DNA of 15,930 nt from UBA7887 sp964408735 (GTDB lineage: Bacteria; Pseudomonadota; Alphaproteobacteria; UBA7887), in the NCBI GenBank assembly GCA_964408735.1, contig CAYPAX010000104.1, forward strand, positions 1 through 15,930, written 5' to 3'. The notes under the pieces are model-generated. The model saw only the letters and a list, made by a program, of their open reading frames with translations, searched no databases and was not told the DNA's origin. Below are positions 13,075 through 15,930 of the stretch, piece after piece (position 1 is the stretch's first letter; every line of letters begins with the position of its first letter). A program made the position numbers and the translations under genes.

Positions 13075-14406
13075 CTAGCCCAACACCCCCATGCTGCTTT
13101 CTCGCGTGACCTCGCGGCGGCGCGAGAAGACGGCGGTATCGAGCGTGCCGCCGGTATAGGTCAGCGGGAACTGGTAGGGATCGCTGTCGTGGTCGCGGCC
13201 GGCCTCGCAGTGGGCGATGAGGCCGGCCATCAGGCGGCCGGCCACCGGCCCGTTCTTGAACTGGTTGCCGCTGGTGCCGACCGCCATGTAGAAGCCGGGC
13301 AAGGCCGAGCGGTCGTAGATCGGGATCCAGTCGTCGGAGACGTCGTAGAGATCGACCAGGCCCTTGGCCTGACCGGGGATGCCGAGGCCGGGAAAGCGCA
13401 GGGCCTGGCGATGCACCTGGTGCGTCCACTGCGGGCTCGGGCTGCGGTCGAGGTCGTCCGGATCGTCGACCCAGACCGGCGGATCGCATTCCGGCTCCAT
13501 GCCGCCCACCACCAGGGCATCGGCGTGCTCGCTCCTAAGGTAGCTGCCGATATCGCGATCGAGCAGGACCATGGCGTCGTCGCCGCCGAGGTCGCGCGGT
13601 CGGGCGAGATGGCAGATTTCCTGGCGCAAGGGGCGGCAGGCGATGGTCATGTCGTCGAGCACGCCCGCCAAGCGATTGACCATGGTCGAATAAGGGCCCG
13701 CCGCGTTGACCACCACCGGCGCCGTGATCGCTTCGCCTGTGTCGAGGGCGACACCGCTGACAGGGCCGCGATCCCGCCGGATCTCCGTGACGCGGGCGCC
13801 GAAGCGAAAGCGCGTGCCGAGCAGGCGCGCGGCGTCAGTCATGTTGCGCGCGGCCAGTTGCGGGTCGGGCACATAGCCGCTGTCGGGGAAATACAGGGCG
13901 CCGCTGAGCACCCGCCCGCTGTCCTCGCCGAAACGCTCGTCATCGGAACGGCGGGCCGGGGCGAAGCTGCGCGTGTCGAGACCCGGGAAGTGCCGGGCCA
14001 GGCGTTCGCGGTCCCAGCTTTCCCAGGCAATGCCGAGGGCGCCGAGATGACGGCACATGCCGTCCATGCCGTCGTCCTCGCCGTTGCGCAGCACCAGGGT
14101 GCCGCATTCGACATAGCGCGCCAGATCCGCAGCCTCGGGATGTCCGAGAAAGGCCGGCCAATCGCGCCAGATGTGCAGGCCTTCCCAGGCCAGGGCGCAG
14201 CCTTCGTGGGTGGAATAGAAGGTCCGGACGATCGCCGTCGAAGAGCTCGTCGAGCCATAGCCGGCAGCCGGGTTCTTGTCGACAACCACGACATCGCGCC
14301 CGTCCTTCGCCAGCGCGAAGGCAACGGCGGAACCGATGATGCCGGCGCCGATAACGACCGCGTCGGCGGTGCTTTCGCTCACTTCGACTTCTTGACGCTC
14401 GGACAT
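13075..14406 (-). CDS. FAD-dependent oxidoreductase, DAO / sarcosine-oxidase-like
   Basis: A 443-residue flavoprotein. The Rossmann FAD site is near the N-terminus: GAGIIG with glycines at 20, 22 and 25, and Asp43 (VVVVDK) at the end of the second strand. The central part carries VVNAAGPYS, and near the C-terminus GTSGNQFKNGPVAG closes the FAD site, as in DAO-family amine and amino acid oxidases (sarcosine oxidase beta, glycine oxidase, D-amino acid dehydrogenase). The ATG at 14406 is preceded by AGAGGA seven bases upstream; the in-frame ATG at 14436 has none. It converges with the acetyltransferase gene, seven bases apart, so it is a separate transcript. The amine or amino acid oxidised is not known; no membrane anchor or partner subunit is seen. 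Confidence 0.9.
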   Translation of the reverse strand: MSERQEVEVSESTADAVVIGAGIIGSAVAFALAKDGRDVVVVDKNPAAGYGSTSSSTAIVRTFYSTHEGCALAWEGLHIWRDWPAFLGHPEAADLARYVECGTLVLRNGEDDGMDGMCRHLGALGIAWESWDRERLARHFPGLDTRSFAPARRSDDERFGEDSGRVLSGALYFPDSGYVPDPQLAARNMTDAARLLGTRFRFGARVTEIRRDRGPVSGVALDTGEAITAPVVVNAAGPYSTMVNRLAGVLDDMTIACRPLRQEICHLARPRDLGGDDAMVLLDRDIGSYLRSEHADALVVGGMEPECDPPVWVDDPDDLDRSPSPQWTHQVHRQALRFPGLGIPGQAKGLVDLYDVSDDWIPIYDRSALPGFYMAVGTSGNQFKNGPVAGRLMAGLIAHCEAGRDHDSDPYQFPLTYTGGTLDTAVFSRRREVTRESSMGVLG

Positions 14407-14510
14407 CGGGAATTCCTCTTGACCATGATGGGTCACAGCGGCGCCACGTCAAGGTGCAGGATATCGGTGAAAGTCAGCACCGCGACGTCGCCGCACCGCT
14501 GGCGGCGGGA

Positions 14511-14555
14511 TGAGGGGCTGCTTCGGAGTCATAGCCCGACGAGTACAGCCCCTCA
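14511..14555. repeat. Perfect 10-bp inverted repeat with structured loop
   Basis: TGAGGGGCTG (14511-14520) and CAGCCCCTCA (14546-14555) pair perfectly over 25 bases. Inside the loop TCGG and CCGA can pair too. A second small hairpin (GCCGC-N7-GCGGC) lies just to the left. It sits in the divergent gap between the FAD enzyme and the lipoprotein gene, at the change from high to lower GC. It may be a mobile intergenic repeat or an RNA structure. Confidence 0.55.
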
Positions 14556-14630
14556 CTACGACGGTAGATCCTGGCCAAAGGCCGACAATCGACGGCAATC
14601 GGCGTCTTTTGTCGTCGGATTTTGATTTAG

Positions 14631-14649
14631 AGCAAGCCGCGGCCTTGCT
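14631..14649. promoter_or_regulatory. Candidate operator before the lipoprotein gene
   Basis: AGCAAG-N7-CTTGCT is a perfect 6-bp inverted repeat ending 22 bases before the ATG at 14672. TTGATT just upstream resembles a -35 box, but no good -10 is seen. It could be a repressor site. Other parts of 14437-14671 hold no gene. Confidence 0.28.
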
Positions 14650-14671
14650 TTATGGGCCTAGTATTCTGGCC

Positions 14672-15349
14672 ATGAAGAGACTGCCAGTAGCTCTGCTTGT
14701 ATGTGCCTTTGCTGTCGCTGGCTGCATGGCCCAAGTCACGCAATCAGAATCCGGTCTCCGATCGACTTCCGGTTTGAGGGTGGGAGAGGTCTATACAATC
14801 CTCGACGACGATAAGATCGCAGGTTTGGAAAGGTCATTGCCGGCTTGCATGAGGGACAAGATGAATGCGCTTAATCCCGATGCTGCCTACCTGCCATCAA
14901 AGGATTTTCGTGACGCACTGTTCCCATATTTCGAACCGGAAATCGCGCCAAAAACCGACCAACAGTTGTCGTCGTTACTCTCAAGGCCAATTGTTCGGAG
15001 CAGAATCAAAGATCTGGGCGCAAGGTTTCTCATCTCAATTGTGGGCACAACGACCATAGGCGAAAGTGAGGGTCTGCTAATCGCCGGTGCCAGCCCAGGT
15101 GGCGGCGGTTGCTTGGGTGCAGAATGGGCGCATAAGAAATCGGATGTTGCAGTCGCCATCTGGGACCTGGAAGCAACACAAGAGGTCGGTACATTGGAAG
15201 TCAGTTCGGAAGGCGTTTTCTCCCTAGTTTGTTTCGGTCTGCCAATCCCCCTCATATCAGCGACGGAAACAGCTGCGTGCGAGGTAGCCGCAGAATACGT
15301 AACAAGATTTTTGTTACATGATGCAAATGGCCGAGAGACTATGCCGTGA
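14672..15349 (+). CDS. Putative lipoprotein of unknown function
   Basis: A 225-residue protein with a lipoprotein signal (basic MKR, hydrophobic core, lipobox VAG-Cys18). The mature part has a Leu/Asp-rich first half, then GARFLISIVG at about 117-125, a glycine-rich GGGGCLGAEW segment around 143-152, and a beta-like VAVAIWDLEATQEVG at 160-173. It ends with a hydrophobic, Pro-containing FGLPIPLI stretch and a helix. Cys occur at 59, 147, 187 and 203 besides the lipobox. The order resembles small envelope lipoproteins annotated only as hypothetical; I cannot name a family. The ATG at 14672 has a weak ribosome binding site, but the signal sequence fits there. GC is clearly lower than in the neighbours (30 of 60 bases in 14881-14940). 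It faces the partial gene ending at 15432. Confidence 0.72.
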   Translation: MKRLPVALLVCAFAVAGCMAQVTQSESGLRSTSGLRVGEVYTILDDDKIAGLERSLPACMRDKMNALNPDAAYLPSKDFRDALFPYFEPEIAPKTDQQLSSLLSRPIVRSRIKDLGARFLISIVGTTTIGESEGLLIAGASPGGGGCLGAEWAHKKSDVAVAIWDLEATQEVGTLEVSSEGVFSLVCFGLPIPLISATETAACEVAAEYVTRFLLHDANGRETMP

Positions 15350-15431
15350 CCTCTGTCTCAGCCCTTAGGGGGTAGCCTCCTGCCAAGGTGTCGACAGCAT
15401 ATGGATCCTTTGTCTCAGCTTCTACTCGCGT

Positions 15432-15905
15432 TCACGAAATATTCGCGCTTTCAATCCAACGAACGACTTCAGGCTTGCCATAGAAATCAACGATAAAGTT
15501 GGCAGCTGCGCTTCTTATCGCCATTTCTGTCTCTAAACCAAATGTTTGATAGAGCTCATGAAAGTACTTTTCTTCACCAACACCGATAATTGGCCAAGAT
15601 GCTATCATCTGACCCACCCTGCCATAGATGATCACCTGGTATGTGACCGTCACTTTTCCTCCCCCTATCGAGCTGGTGAGGAAGCTATCTAATGCGACCT
15701 CAATCACCCCATCAAGCGCCTGGGAACTATGTGCCATCGGCGCGCTCGATTTAACTCGAACCGAGCGCGCGAACATGCTGTCAAAGATTTGGCCAAATAA
15801 CGCAATGGTCGGCTGACCAATGGGAATAACCGCAACAGATGGTCCTTCCCCGATTTTAGCTCTATGGACGTAGGATTCGGATAACGTACAAAATCTTTCG
15901 CACAT
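15432..15905 (-). CDS. Unknown protein, probably envelope-associated; 5' end possibly beyond the window
   Basis: 157 residues are visible from the first ATG at 15905. The frame stays open to the window edge and no ribosome binding site is seen before this ATG, so the true start may lie outside, perhaps with a signal sequence. The seen part alternates strands and helices: SVAVIPIGQPTIALFGQIFDS, then a domain with KVTVTYQVIIYGRVGQMIASWPIIGVG (about 85-110) and a helix MAIRSAAANFIVDFYG (about 128-143). This pattern of a strand pair ending in SWPIxGxG and a closing AAxNFxxxF helix recalls small lipoproteins of the outer envelope, but I cannot name the family. The codon use is AT-rich (22 G/C of 60 bases in 15541-15600), unlike the catabolic genes. 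It converges with the lipoprotein gene over an 82-base gap. Confidence 0.6.
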   Translation of the reverse strand: MCERFCTLSESYVHRAKIGEGPSVAVIPIGQPTIALFGQIFDSMFARSVRVKSSAPMAHSSQALDGVIEVALDSFLTSSIGGGKVTVTYQVIIYGRVGQMIASWPIIGVGEEKYFHELYQTFGLETEMAIRSAAANFIVDFYGKPEVVRWIESANIS

Positions 15906-15930
15906 TTGCGGGCGACGATGGTTCCTTTCA

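Noticed and set aside
12784..14625. A 613-codon plus-strand open frame across the acetyltransferase end and the whole FAD oxidase gene
   Set aside because: It overlaps two well-supported genes, one of them antisense, and shows no family motif. It is open because of GC-rich third positions.
15390..15408. SalI, NdeI and BamHI sites within 19 bases, looking like a cloning polylinker
   Set aside because: The flanks are ordinary intergenic sequence between two genes with no vector elements. It is probably chance, though a check for assembly contamination would be simple.

Overview
The window looks like part of a draft, high-GC alphaproteobacterial chromosome. Inference: Rhodospirillales-like, from the high GC, an RT0821/Lpp0805-type envelope protein, a dense mix of catabolic oxidoreductases and an FNR/FixK-style box. 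No 16S rRNA or other strong phylogenetic marker is present. A run of 100 Ns inside a tandem repeat shows this is a scaffold with an unresolved gap. I see no tRNA, rRNA, CRISPR array, complete insertion sequence or replication origin.

Layout. 1-321 is a non-coding left flank with a possible broken gene tail at its very start. 322-1335 holds two minus-strand envelope/secreted proteins: an RT0821-type protein with a His-rich tail and a small six-cysteine secreted protein. The leader of the latter is a 26-bp tandem repeat array broken by the gap (1351-1555). 1666-4149 is a compact minus-strand operon: M17 leucyl aminopeptidase, MarR-type regulator, membrane zinc metallopeptidase. A small periplasmic protein (4234-4572, plus strand) diverges from it. 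4576-6488 is a minus-strand pair, a TauD/TfdA-type dioxygenase followed by a membrane-anchored dihaem cytochrome c. Upstream of the pair lie a near-consensus FNR/FixK-type palindrome and a candidate -10 element.

6902-8987 is a divergent pair, an Ldh2-family dehydrogenase (minus) and a short-chain dehydrogenase with a TTG start (plus). 9170-9382 is a small secreted protein diverging from an exported cyclase/formamidase-family protein (9614-10681), which ends at a clear intrinsic terminator. A TPP-dependent acetolactate-synthase-like enzyme and a GNAT acetyltransferase (10852-13067) form a tightly coupled pair. They converge with an FAD-dependent DAO-family oxidase (13075-14406). The right end (about 14.6-15.9 kb) is clearly less GC-rich and carries a putative lipoprotein and a partial protein of unknown function, facing each other.

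How the genes work together. Many soluble genes suit oxidation of small organic acids, amines or amino acids (Ldh2, SDR, dioxygenase, DAO, TPP enzyme, cyclase). No single known pathway can be read from them, and their opposing orientations argue for several short transcription units. The least explained elements are the gapped 26-bp array in front of the six-cysteine protein, the FNR-like box upstream of the dioxygenase/cytochrome pair, the cyclase whose metal motif has Gln in place of two His, and the low-GC lipoprotein module.
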